From positions 1 through 17,913 of the forward strand of contig CAZAYP010000094.1 in the NCBI GenBank assembly GCA_964489425.1: a stretch of 17,913 nucleotides of DNA, given 5' to 3'. Position numbers and translations under genes: made by a program. Positions 1-7,469 of this stretch are shown here, one piece after another (position 1 is the first letter of the stretch; each line of letters begins with the position of its first letter). A model generated the notes under the pieces. It made no database searches. It saw only the letters and a list, made by a program, of their open reading frames with translations, and was not told where the DNA came from. The DNA comes from CAZAYP01 sp964489425 [NCBI: uncultured Verrucomicrobiota bacterium] (GTDB lineage Bacteria; Verrucomicrobiota; Kiritimatiellia; RZYC01).

Positions 1-2
1 TA

Positions 3-1058
3 TCAGCGCGCTACCACTGCCCACCCCCAAAACCGGGCTTTCTTAACCGCTGCGTTGCCTGAGGCGGTGTTGTTGCTGATCGTGCAATGTGTAATATTGA
101 GCACATCGTTTTCCCAGCCATGAATTCCGGCGCCTTCGGTTGCGATGTTTCCAACGATTGTACAGTTTGTAATGGTAGCATTCGCGGACAACGGGCAGGT
201 ACGAATATGGATGCCTCCGCCAGAACCGGCCGTATTATTATTTATTGAACATCCTGAGATTGTAAAAGGCGCGATAAAAGAAGAGGCATAAATACCGCCT
301 CCATCCACACCGGTATTGTTGATGATCGTGCAGTTTGTCAGGGATAGCGGTCCTCCAGCGGTCATATCCTCGCCGGAGATTCCTCCAGCGCCAGAAATGC
401 CTGCAGTACAGTTGCTTACAATCAATGATGTCGCATATAGCGAGCTGCCGTTACATATATAAATCCCCCCGCCGTCGTCAGCCGTGGAGCCTGATACTAC
501 TGAGTCAGAAATGATGAGATTCGCACCTTGAGCGACATAGATTCCTCCGCCAAGGCCAGAGCCGCCGTCCGTCACAGCCCCGCCCTTGATGGTCATGTTC
601 TGGATGGTGCAGGATGGCATGGCGACTACATCGCCTATCATGAAAACCCGCCATGCGGATGTTCCTGGTGTCGTCACCTGCACCGTGACGGCGACACCGC
701 TGCCGGCGGTGTTGGCGCCGTCAATCGTCACGGAGTTCGTGAGTAGAAGGTCCGACGCGATGGAGATCGTCTCGTTTCCGGCGGAGAGATTGAATTCGAT
801 CACATCGCCGGCACCGGCATCGGCAATGGCTTGCCGCAGTGATCCCGCTCCGGCATTGGCGTTGCTGGTTACCGTGTTGGTCGCCGCCCACGCGCCGCTC
901 GCCATGCCAACAACCGCGACCCACACCACCATGCGCCGTTTCCAATGATTGGAAAAAACGTCCGCACTTTTTCCAATGATTGGAAAAATCCCGGGAAAAG
1001 TTTCCAATGATTGGAAAACCCGATTCGCCCCGTTCAACCTCTCCTGCGCGTTCTTCAT
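3..1058 (-). CDS. Secreted right-handed beta-helix (polymorphic outer-membrane-repeat type) protein, 3' end probably damaged
   Basis: Predicted secreted or surface protein of 351 residues; no enzymatic motif is visible. After the signal peptide it has the usual opening of secreted parallel beta-helix proteins (AGAGSLRQAIADAGAGDVIEF, then a TIDGANTAGSG stretch). At least five imperfect repeats follow, built on GGGIY/GGGI and NCTI.NNT, typical of Chlamydia-Pmp-like and Verrucomicrobia/Kiritimatiella surface proteins. I chose ATG 1058 because AGGAGG lies five bases upstream (1064-1069). A later ATG at 932 would begin directly at the hydrophobic signal sequence (VVWVAVVGMASGAWA) but has no such site. 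Residues 1-42 are therefore an unusual n-region, reading FQSLE, FPIIGK and FSNHWK from three DNA palindromes. The beta-helix pattern stops at about residue 337 and about 15 unrelated residues lead to a TGA at 3-5. The family normally continues into more repeats and an anchor, so a frameshift or truncation is likely. Base composition is visibly more AT-rich than the efflux operon. Confidence 0.72.
   Translation of the reverse strand: MKNAQERLNGANRVFQSLETFPGIFPIIGKSADVFSNHWKRRMVVWVAVVGMASGAWAATNTVTSNANAGAGSLRQAIADAGAGDVIEFNLSAGNETISIASDLLLTNSVTIDGANTAGSGVAVTVQVTTPGTSAWRVFMIGDVVAMPSCTIQNMTIKGGAVTDGGSGLGGGIYVAQGANLIISDSVVSGSTADDGGGIYICNGSSLYATSLIVSNCTAGISGAGGISGEDMTAGGPLSLTNCTIINNTGVDGGGIYASSFIAPFTISGCSINNNTAGSGGGIHIRTCPLSANATITNCTIVGNIATEGAGIHGWENDVLNITHCTISNNTASGNAAVKKARFWGWAVVAR
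939..1018. repeat. Three CCAATGATTGG palindromes at exact 31-bp spacing
   Basis: The core CCAATGATTGG, flanked by T-runs and A-runs, occurs at 942-952, 973-983 and 1004-1014. The start-to-start distance is 31 bp both times. Copy 2 has perfect 10-nt arms around one central base (968-988); copies 1 and 3 have 8-nt or longer arms. No further copy was found in this window. A 31-bp repeat is close to three turns of B-DNA, so the three dyads would face the same side of the helix. The array lies inside the open reading frame of the beta-helix gene, after its ribosome binding site and before its signal-peptide core. I infer a binding site for a dimeric protein or an RNA-level control element; neither is proven. 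Confidence 0.85.
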
Positions 1059-1063
1059 CGAAA

Positions 1064-1069
1064 CCTCCT
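1064..1069 (-). promoter_or_regulatory. Strong Shine-Dalgarno deciding the start of the beta-helix gene
   Basis: On the minus strand AGGAGG sits five bases before ATG 1058. It is the best ribosome binding site near this gene and places the palindrome array inside the translated region rather than upstream of it. Confidence 0.7.
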
Positions 1070-1111
1070 CACGATTGGCGCCAAATGTCATGAAGCTCAA
1101 TATGCTTTCGC

Positions 1112-1139
1112 ATGGTAATGCATACCGAGGGATAGTCAA
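1112..1139 (-). promoter_or_regulatory. Candidate sigma70-type promoter of the beta-helix gene
   Basis: On the minus strand TTGACT (1134-1139) is followed after 16 bp by TACCAT (1112-1117). The -35 matches the consensus at five of six bases and the -10 at four. Transcription would begin near 1105 and give a leader of about 47 nt before ATG 1058. Identified by eye only. Confidence 0.4.
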
Positions 1140-1193
1140 GGGGTCGAACTGGGTATTTAATGGGTATGCGGTGAACCGAGAAAGAGCAGATGA

Positions 1194-1310
1194 ACTGCGA
1201 ATCACGCGAATGCATCCCTTGTTATTCTCAACTTGCTCGCCCGCTCCATGTTCTGCGGCAACAAGTTTCGCGTTATTCGCGTGATTCGTAGTTAATTCAA
1301 ATGCTGAATT
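1194..1310. repeat. Long inverted repeat (18-nt arms) plus adjacent AT-rich hairpin
   Basis: ACTGCGAATCACGCGAAT at 1194-1211 is matched by its reverse complement, with one mismatch, at 1275-1292, enclosing 63 bp. Immediately to its right AATTCA and TGAATT (1294-1299 and 1305-1310) form a second, 6-bp hairpin with a 5-nt loop. The unit sits between the stop of the adenylate cyclase gene (1342) and the promoter of the beta-helix gene. It may end the operon's transcript, or be a REP-like or small non-autonomous mobile element. There is no T-tract typical of an intrinsic terminator. I recall interspersed ATTCGCGTGATTCG-like sequences from Verrucomicrobia-type genomes but cannot check this here. 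Confidence 0.6.
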
Positions 1311-1341
1311 TAGGGTGAATGGTCTGCACCGGGTTCGACGC

Positions 1342-3120
1342 CTACGGCGATATTTCCCGCACGCCAAACAGCCGGACCGGATCCTTGACGCCCTTGAGGA
1401 CAATGCCTTCGTACGGTACGAACTCACAGCCGGGAAACTGGGCGCGGTCCACCCGCGCCAGCAACGGCTCGCTGACCAGCAAGTCGGTGTCCAGCGCGCG
1501 CGTCTCGGTTTCGATCCGCGACGCCATGTTGACCGGGTCGCCGATCACGGTGTACTCCATCCGCTGGGCCGTGCCGACATTGCCGGCCACCAGGCGGCCG
1601 GAGTGCAGGCCGATGCCCTGCTGCAGCCGGATGCCGGAAGCCGAGGCATTGAACCGGGCCAGCGCATGCCGCACCCCCAGCCCGGCGCGCAACCCGGCGG
1701 CGGCATGGTCCGCCACCCCAAACCCCGGCGCGAAAATGGCCAGGACCGCATCGCCGATGAACTTGTTGATCACCCCCCGGGCCTCCATGATCGGCGGGGT
1801 AATATGGGTGAAGTAGCTGTTCAGCAGCGTCACGATCTCGTCCGGCGGGAGCGTCTCGCACAGCGGCGTGAACCCGCGGATATCCACGAACATCACGGTG
1901 CACTCGATCTCCTCACCCGAAAGGTTGATCTGGCCCGACCCCATGATTTTCTCGGCGATTTCGAGGGACACGAACTTGCCGAAGGTGTCGCGGATTCGTT
2001 CACGCTCCTGCAGCCCGGCGACCATGCGGTTGAAGTGCGCCTTGAGCTGCTCGAGCTCGTCGTTGCCCAGCACCGGGGTCTGGGTGGTGAAGTCGCCCTG
2101 CCCCACCTTGCGCATCTGGCGGATCAGGACATTGAGCGGCCCGATCACCGCGCGGCGGGCGGAAAACAGCGCCAGGATTTGAGCGATGAAGAAGTAGGCC
2201 GTGACCAGCGACATGGCCAGCAGCGGCAGGAAAATGTTGAGGTCCAGCGCATCCAGATCGAGCGTGTTATCCAGCAGGCCGCGCATCCGGTAGGCGTTGA
2301 ACGCCCACGGCAGGTAAAGGTTGATCAGCATGGGGATCATGCCCAGGGTGAGCAGCAGCATGAGGATCCGCGTGGCCAGGCCGATGGAGTGCCCGGACCG
2401 GAATCCGTAGGGATCATGCTGCGCGAACACCGGCGCCGCGATCTTGCGGGTGGCGTAGCGCAAGGTGATCCCGAAATTGAAATAGCTGATCAACGTGCCG
2501 TACAGGAAGAACGATACCAGGTCGATCTTGACTGCCTTGTCCCACCAGGTGCCGGACCAGGCATGGTACAGCGTCACCTCGAGCGCGAACCGGACCGCCG
2601 CCATGGTCCAGATCAGGCCCATGATGAACCAGGGCAGGCTGACGATCCGGCGCTCGACGGCCTGGCTGTAAACATGCGCGCGCGAAAACTGGTAGCGGTA
2701 CACGGGCCAGAGCCACGGCACAAGGAACAGCAGCATCCAGTGCACCTGGCCCAGGCACAAGGCCATGGCATCGACAAACCGGGCCTCCGCATCCTTGGGC
2801 TTCGTGGCCTCATCGCCCGAGCCGAGCTTCAGCTCAAAGAGTTGGTTGGTGGCATTGAGTTCCACATGAAATCCGGATCCGTTGGTGACGGCCGCGTGAT
2901 TGGTCACCGAGTGGGTCTGGCTGGTGACCGCGGCCATGATCTGCGGCAGGAGATCCCGGACCTGGTCCATGGCCTTGCGGAAATCCACCTTGGAATAAGC
3001 CTGGATGGGCACAATGCACAACTCGCCCATGACCATGCCCAGCCAGATGAACACGAAGAGCGGAAGGTACAACCGCCGCAGCCAAGAGACGCCGGTTCGC
3101 AACCAGGCCAGCCGGGTCAT
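1342..3120 (-). CDS. Membrane-bound class III adenylate cyclase with HAMP domain
   Basis: Makes cAMP from ATP at the inner membrane. The 592-residue protein has about six hydrophobic segments (near 17-40, 116-138, 160-182, 196-218, 250-275 and 292-320), with a hydrophilic, probably periplasmic stretch at about 40-115. A HAMP-like linker (about 318-372, ending NDELEQL..FNRMVAGL) leads into a class III cyclase domain at about 400-590. Metal-binding aspartates are D413 (FVDIRGFT) and D457 (KFIGDAV). Adenine-selecting residues are K453 and T524 (EYTVIGDPVN), a Lys/Thr pair as in class IIIb. The transition-state pair is N531 and R535 (VNMASR). All key residues are present, so it should be active as a homodimer. 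ATG 3120 overlaps the upstream stop (ATGA), implying translational coupling, and it is the last gene of the efflux operon. The sensory input of the membrane part is unknown. Confidence 0.9.
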   Translation of the reverse strand: MTRLAWLRTGVSWLRRLYLPLFVFIWLGMVMGELCIVPIQAYSKVDFRKAMDQVRDLLPQIMAAVTSQTHSVTNHAAVTNGSGFHVELNATNQLFELKLGSGDEATKPKDAEARFVDAMALCLGQVHWMLLFLVPWLWPVYRYQFSRAHVYSQAVERRIVSLPWFIMGLIWTMAAVRFALEVTLYHAWSGTWWDKAVKIDLVSFFLYGTLISYFNFGITLRYATRKIAAPVFAQHDPYGFRSGHSIGLATRILMLLLTLGMIPMLINLYLPWAFNAYRMRGLLDNTLDLDALDLNIFLPLLAMSLVTAYFFIAQILALFSARRAVIGPLNVLIRQMRKVGQGDFTTQTPVLGNDELEQLKAHFNRMVAGLQERERIRDTFGKFVSLEIAEKIMGSGQINLSGEEIECTVMFVDIRGFTPLCETLPPDEIVTLLNSYFTHITPPIMEARGVINKFIGDAVLAIFAPGFGVADHAAAGLRAGLGVRHALARFNASASGIRLQQGIGLHSGRLVAGNVGTAQRMEYTVIGDPVNMASRIETETRALDTDLLVSEPLLARVDRAQFPGCEFVPYEGIVLKGVKDPVRLFGVREISP

Positions 3121-5483
3121 GGCGTACCGCCCGGTCCGGCCGGCGCCGCGCGCCACGGGTCGGGATCCGTGGCGTCCCCGAGGCCATCGCTGTCCGTGTC
3201 GTCGTTGTTTGGCGAGGTGCCCACGCCGACCTCATGCTGGTCCGACAGGCCGTCCTCGTCGGCGTCGGCGCCGGTCAGGCGAATATCAAGCTGCGCGCTA
3301 TGACCCGCGTACTCGGCATGGACGCGAAGCGCGGTGTTGCTCAGCACGAACCCGGCCACCAGTTGGTTGGAATGCAGCATCGCGGGCGCGCCGGCGTCCA
3401 GGCGCCAGCGGGCGCGGGCGGTCACGTCGTCCGGTTCTTCGCCAGCTTTCAGGACCAGTCCGCGGTAGGCGGCCTGGCTGCCGCCGGGCACAATCATCGG
3501 GCCCTGGATGACCAGGCCGGCGGCCGGTGGTTGGGCCGGTTTGCCCGCCGGCGCCCGGTGATCCGCCGGGGGCACCGGCACAACCAACTCCACGGCGCGC
3601 AAGTACTCGAACGACCCGGCATGGGCGTCCGCAGGCAGCGGCGGCTTGGCCTGGCCGGCCGTGTCGATCACGTCGCACACCAGCAGGCGCAGGTCCGGGC
3701 CGGCGGCCGCGGTCAGGGGAACGGCCAATTCCGGCGGCGCCGCGCGCCGCGGATCGTACTGGCCGCACAACATCCACTCCCCGTCAGCGGCCTGGTGGAA
3801 AAAAGCGATCCCCACCAGCGGCATGGGAAACGCGTGGCCGTAATCGACATCCAGCCCGGCGATGCGCACCGCCCCCTCCGCCACCCGGACCGTCATGGCG
3901 TTGGTGATGACGCGCAAGGGCCGGTCGCCGGGATTGCAGCCAAGTTTGAGCCCGTACCGCGCGCAGTACTCCAGTTCGGCGCCGGGCTGGATCCAGCGGT
4001 TCACGCCCGAGCCGGCGATCCACGGGGTCCGCAAAGAGATTTCCGGGTAACGCACGTAGGGGAACAGGAACGGGCTGCAGTTGATCCAGCTGCCGCGGCT
4101 GGCGATGTAGGTTTTGCCGAACCGGCCCCGGAATCGCAGCCACGCGTGGACGCTATCCGCGTCCACCTCGTCCAGCGCCGGAAGCACCTCGAGCTGGTAG
4201 GGCTGGTCGCCGCAGGCCGGGCCGAACCAGTACCCACCACCCATGTGATAGGTGCGGTCCATGCCCAGGCCGAACGGCGTTTCGGCCGCGAACGGGGAGA
4301 AGAACGAGGCATGCGATCCGCTGGCCACGTACACCACCGGGTGCCGGGTGATCCGGCCGCCCGCCGCGTACTTGCGCACGCAGGACCACGGCGACACCGA
4401 CCCCTTGTAATGCTTGGCGTAGCCGGCGTAGCGCGGCTCCAGCACCCCGTTGGTCGGCACGAGCAGGATGCTGATGTTTTCCGCCTCGCCCTCGTGGTAG
4501 TTGCCCATGTCCCACAAGAGCGCCTGGCCAACGCGGTCGATCTTCAGCAACGCCAGGTGATTGACGTAAAACGGGATCCAGTACTGCAGGATCACGGCGT
4601 TGGTACAGGTGAATCCGCGGAAGCGCACGGTGTCCAGCACCAGGCGGCCGTACACCGCGTTGGAGAGCCCGCCGAGGAACTCGCGCCAGTCGCCGCTGCG
4701 TCCGCTGAACGGCTCCGCCAGATCGATGAACCCGAGGTCCTTGTCGGCGTTGCGCGCCAGCAGGTCGCGGGGCACGGGATTGGTGATCATGACGTACGCG
4801 GCGCCGTCATGGTAGCGCAGGCCGGTGCAGTTGGCGTCCGCGCCCACCGCGGCCATGATGTCGGGGATGCGTTTGGGGCCCTGCTCGATAAACACCTGGC
4901 CGGTGCGGCCGTTGAGCGTGACATCGGTCTTGAGCATTGGGGCGTACTGGGCGAGGATCTCGCGCGCCGTGACGTGGCGGATGCCGGCGGCACGCAACGC
5001 CGCATCGTTCACGCGGCGGGTGTCGCACAGGTAGAACGTGTCCAGCGTGTGCTGGACCTGCCACGCGCCGCGATCATCGCGCTCCAGAACCACAAATATT
5101 CGGCCGAACTCCGGCCGGGTCGCGGGCCGCGAAAACGGGCCCATGCGGCGCGTCTCCCGGCTGCCAGCCGCCAGGCGCATCACGGACGAAGTGTAACTTA
5201 ACGGGTCCAGGCCCGGGCCGGACCTGAAGCTGACCCGGTACGCGCCACTGTCCACGCAGGCCAGGGACACCTCGGCATGGATCCGGTCCTCCCGGTCAAT
5301 GCGCCAGTCCAGGCTTTCGATCCGGTTGCCACCCGCGCGCAGCGCCCGCTGCGCAGCTTCCGCCGGCAGCCACGGCGTATCCAGTGGCGCCACCAGGTTG
5401 TCCGGGGTTGTGGAGCAGCCGGCGGCCAGCAGAAGCAGCAGGCCGGCCACTGGCCATAAGAACGCCCCCTTGGCTGCCTTCAA
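3117..5483 (-). CDS. Large lipoprotein with Vps62-like (DUF946-type) region and thrombospondin type 3-like tail
   Basis: Predicted 788-residue lipoprotein of unknown function. A signal sequence ends in the lipobox LAAGC (Cys 23). At about residues 295-395 are segments resembling the Vps62/DUF946 family: ILQYWIPFYVN, then NYHEGEAEN in the position of the family's H.GDWE motif, then RHPVVYVASGSHASFF. The acidic Asp and the Trp of that motif appear replaced, so the site may be degenerate. Residues about 738-775 (DADEDGLSDQHE, DDTDSDGLGD) resemble calcium-binding thrombospondin type 3 repeats. The TTG at 5483 was preferred over a TTG at 5507 because it overlaps the upstream TGA (TTGA) and gives a normal lipoprotein n-region. 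There is no clear ribosome binding site, so coupling to the preceding gene is likely. The Vps62 resemblance is by motif only. The middle (about 100-290) and 400-730 are not recognised. Confidence 0.7.
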   Translation of the reverse strand: MKAAKGAFLWPVAGLLLLLAAGCSTTPDNLVAPLDTPWLPAEAAQRALRAGGNRIESLDWRIDREDRIHAEVSLACVDSGAYRVSFRSGPGLDPLSYTSSVMRLAAGSRETRRMGPFSRPATRPEFGRIFVVLERDDRGAWQVQHTLDTFYLCDTRRVNDAALRAAGIRHVTAREILAQYAPMLKTDVTLNGRTGQVFIEQGPKRIPDIMAAVGADANCTGLRYHDGAAYVMITNPVPRDLLARNADKDLGFIDLAEPFSGRSGDWREFLGGLSNAVYGRLVLDTVRFRGFTCTNAVILQYWIPFYVNHLALLKIDRVGQALLWDMGNYHEGEAENISILLVPTNGVLEPRYAGYAKHYKGSVSPWSCVRKYAAGGRITRHPVVYVASGSHASFFSPFAAETPFGLGMDRTYHMGGGYWFGPACGDQPYQLEVLPALDEVDADSVHAWLRFRGRFGKTYIASRGSWINCSPFLFPYVRYPEISLRTPWIAGSGVNRWIQPGAELEYCARYGLKLGCNPGDRPLRVITNAMTVRVAEGAVRIAGLDVDYGHAFPMPLVGIAFFHQAADGEWMLCGQYDPRRAAPPELAVPLTAAAGPDLRLLVCDVIDTAGQAKPPLPADAHAGSFEYLRAVELVVPVPPADHRAPAGKPAQPPAAGLVIQGPMIVPGGSQAAYRGLVLKAGEEPDDVTARARWRLDAGAPAMLHSNQLVAGFVLSNTALRVHAEYAGHSAQLDIRLTGADADEDGLSDQHEVGVGTSPNNDDTDSDGLGDATDPDPWRAAPAGPGGTP

Positions 5484-6025
5484 GGGGCGGGGGTGGCCGC
5501 CGGCCAAGGCTGCCCGTCGCGGGTGATGGTTTGGGTGCGCTCATGCAGGGTGATGAACCGCCAACCTTGATCAGTGAACCGCAGGGTCGCGTCCCATGAG
5601 CCCTGGTAACGGAAGGCATGGTCCTGGCCGTCGGCCGGATCAGTCTCGATCGAGTCGTGGATTTCATCGTACGTGGCCAGAAACTCGCCCTCGCCCGCGG
5701 GGAGCACCTGGTTCAGCACAAACTTTGACGTCATCTTCTTGATGCGCCCCGCCATGGCCGCATGTTCGGTCTTCCACTGTTCCAGCGTGATGCGGCTGCC
5801 GTCGGCGTACTGGATCATGGCATCCGGAAGAGCGGTTGCGATCACGGCATCAAAGTTACCGGCGTCCACCGCGGCCGCCACCTGGTCGAGCAGGGCCTGG
5901 ACCTCCATTCGCGTCTCTAAATCTTCCAGCCCCATGACCATGGCGGAGGCGGCCAGCATGGCCACGGCGGCCACGGTCAGGATCCTCGCGCCAACAAGTC
6001 CGTTGCGGTTAATTTTGCGGTACAT
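5480..6025 (-). CDS. Small secreted SnoaL/NTF2-like (DUF4440-type) protein
   Basis: A 181-residue protein with an N-terminal hydrophobic segment (about 12-32) that reads as a signal peptide or membrane anchor. The rest has the pattern of the NTF2-like/SnoaL/DUF4440 superfamily: a helix with LLDQVAAAVDAGNFDAVIA, then a short 'MIQYADGSRITLEQW' segment, and later beta-rich parts ending ATLRFTDQGWRFITLHERTQTI. These cone-shaped folds bind small ligands or act as accessory domains; no catalytic residues can be assigned. ATG 6025 has AGGAGA seven bases upstream and overlaps the end of the outer-membrane factor gene by 17 nt. Its stop overlaps the next start. Its place in the operon suggests an envelope accessory role, but function is unknown. 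Confidence 0.75.
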   Translation of the reverse strand: MYRKINRNGLVGARILTVAAVAMLAASAMVMGLEDLETRMEVQALLDQVAAAVDAGNFDAVIATALPDAMIQYADGSRITLEQWKTEHAAMAGRIKKMTSKFVLNQVLPAGEGEFLATYDEIHDSIETDPADGQDHAFRYQGSWDATLRFTDQGWRFITLHERTQTITRDGQPWPAATPAP

Positions 6026-7469
6026 CTTGTGTCTCCTGGCTGGCGGGCGCCGCGGGTGGTGTCAACGACATTACCTGTTCCCAGCCGCCGCCCAAGGCCT
6101 TGTAAAGTTGCACGACCACGAGCAACTGGTTGAGCTGCGTGCGCGCGAGCGCGTTCTCCGCGGGGAACAGCTGCTGCTGCGCCTCCAGCACCTCGTAGTA
6201 GCTGGCCTTGCCGGCCAGGTACCGCTTGGTGGAAACGTCCACCGCCTCCTGCAGCGCCCGCACCGCGTTCTCCTGCTGCACACGCACCTCGGCCCATTTC
6301 TGGCGCGAAACCAGGGTGTTGGCCACCTCCTGGAACGCGGCCAGGGCTGTCTGGCGATAGCCCAACTGCGCTTCCCGCGCCGCCGCCACGGCCCCGCGGT
6401 ACTGGCCACGCAGCCGGCCGCCCTGGAACAAGGGACCGCTGACATTGCCGCCAAAACTCCACGTGCTGGCGGTGCCGGCGGTGATTTCCGACAGCTCCGT
6501 GCTGACGCCGCCGAACAGGGTGGTCAGGCCAATCCTGGGAAAGTAGTCGCCCTCGGCCACGCCGATCTGGGCGTTGGCCGCGCGCAGCGTCTGCTCGGCC
6601 TGGCGGATGTCCGGCCGGCGCTCCAACAGCTGCGACGGCAACCCCGCGGGCACGTCGGGCGGCAGGTCCTGCTGCCGCAGGCTGCGGCTGCGCGGCAGCG
6701 GCCCGGGATTGAAGCCCAGCAGCATGGCGATCTGGTTCTCCTTGATCGCGATCTGGCGCTCCAGGTCCGGGATGGACGCGGCGGCCTGCGCTTCGGCCGC
6801 GGCGGCGCGCGCGGTCTCCAGCTTGGACGATACCCCACCCTCCAGCTTCTGCGTAAACAGCTTGAGGCTGTCGGCAAAGGAATTCCGCGTGCGGCTGGCA
6901 ATCTCGCGCTCCAGGTCCAGTTCCAGGAGCTCAAAGTACGCCTGGGCCACCTGGCTGACCAGCGCCAGCGACACCGCGCGCACGCCCTCGGCGCTGGCCA
7001 GGTACTGGGCGCGCGCCGCCTCGGTCATGCGCCGGACCCGGCCCCAGAGATCGATCTCCCACGTGGCGTTGAGCGAGCCGAAAAACGAGCTCTGCTCCAG
7101 GCCCTGGTTGGGGCTGACGTTGCCGAGGAACGCGTTCTTGCCGCGGTCGGCGGCCGCCTGGTAGCCGGCCTGCGGGAAGAGCTGGGAACGCGCCTGCATG
7201 ACCATGGCATCGGCCTGCTCCATGCGGCTCAAGGCGATCTGCGCGTCGTAGTTGTTGGTCAGGGCCACGCGGATCAGGCCGGCCAGGGTGTCGTCGCGGT
7301 ACACGTCCCACCAGGCCAGGTCGGCCAGCGAGTTGGTCGCCGCCGGTTCCGGCGCGTCGCGGAAGCTGGGGGGCACGTCCACGGCCGGCCGCCGGTAATC
7401 CGGCCCGACCATGCAGCCGCCCAGGAACAGAACAGCCGCCAACCCGCCAAGCGTCTTACGCAGGTGCAT
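6009..7469 (-). CDS. Outer-membrane efflux lipoprotein (OprM/NodT family)
   Basis: Forms the trimeric outer-membrane exit duct of the tripartite efflux system. The 486-residue length is normal for the family. A lipoprotein signal ends LFLGGC (Cys 19), directly followed by the family hallmark MVGPDYRRPAVDVP. Two outer-membrane efflux repeats follow (about 60-260 and 270-460), with long coiled-coil helices (for example FADSLKLFTQKLEGG and ALQEAVDVSTKRYLAGKASY) and the typical ...LLERRPDIRQAEQTLRAANAQIGVA motif. ATG 7469 is preceded by GGGAGG at a 5-nt spacing and overlaps the pump gene by 14 nt. It is cotranscribed with the adaptor and pump upstream and the SnoaL-like gene downstream. Confidence 0.95.
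   Translation of the reverse strand: MHLRKTLGGLAAVLFLGGCMVGPDYRRPAVDVPPSFRDAPEPAATNSLADLAWWDVYRDDTLAGLIRVALTNNYDAQIALSRMEQADAMVMQARSQLFPQAGYQAAADRGKNAFLGNVSPNQGLEQSSFFGSLNATWEIDLWGRVRRMTEAARAQYLASAEGVRAVSLALVSQVAQAYFELLELDLEREIASRTRNSFADSLKLFTQKLEGGVSSKLETARAAAAEAQAAASIPDLERQIAIKENQIAMLLGFNPGPLPRSRSLRQQDLPPDVPAGLPSQLLERRPDIRQAEQTLRAANAQIGVAEGDYFPRIGLTTLFGGVSTELSEITAGTASTWSFGGNVSGPLFQGGRLRGQYRGAVAAAREAQLGYRQTALAAFQEVANTLVSRQKWAEVRVQQENAVRALQEAVDVSTKRYLAGKASYYEVLEAQQQLFPAENALARTQLNQLLVVVQLYKALGGGWEQVMSLTPPAAPASQETQDVPQN

Noticed and set aside
939-1018. The 31-bp array considered as a CRISPR
   Set aside because: The repeats are only about 18-21 bp palindromes with intervals of about 10-13 bp, too short for spacers, and there are no cas genes.
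1059-1427. Upstream extension of the beta-helix gene to an ATG at 1427
   Set aside because: It would run through the inverted repeat, the candidate promoter and into the cyclase gene, while ATG 1058 has an ideal ribosome binding site.
1315-3303. 662-residue plus-strand open frame
   Set aside because: It is antisense to the adenylate cyclase gene, is rich in Arg, His, Gln and Gly as expected for a GC-rich shadow frame, and shows no domain motif.
3234-5201. 655-residue plus-strand open frame
   Set aside because: Antisense shadow of the large lipoprotein gene, with His/Arg/Gln-rich low-complexity translation.
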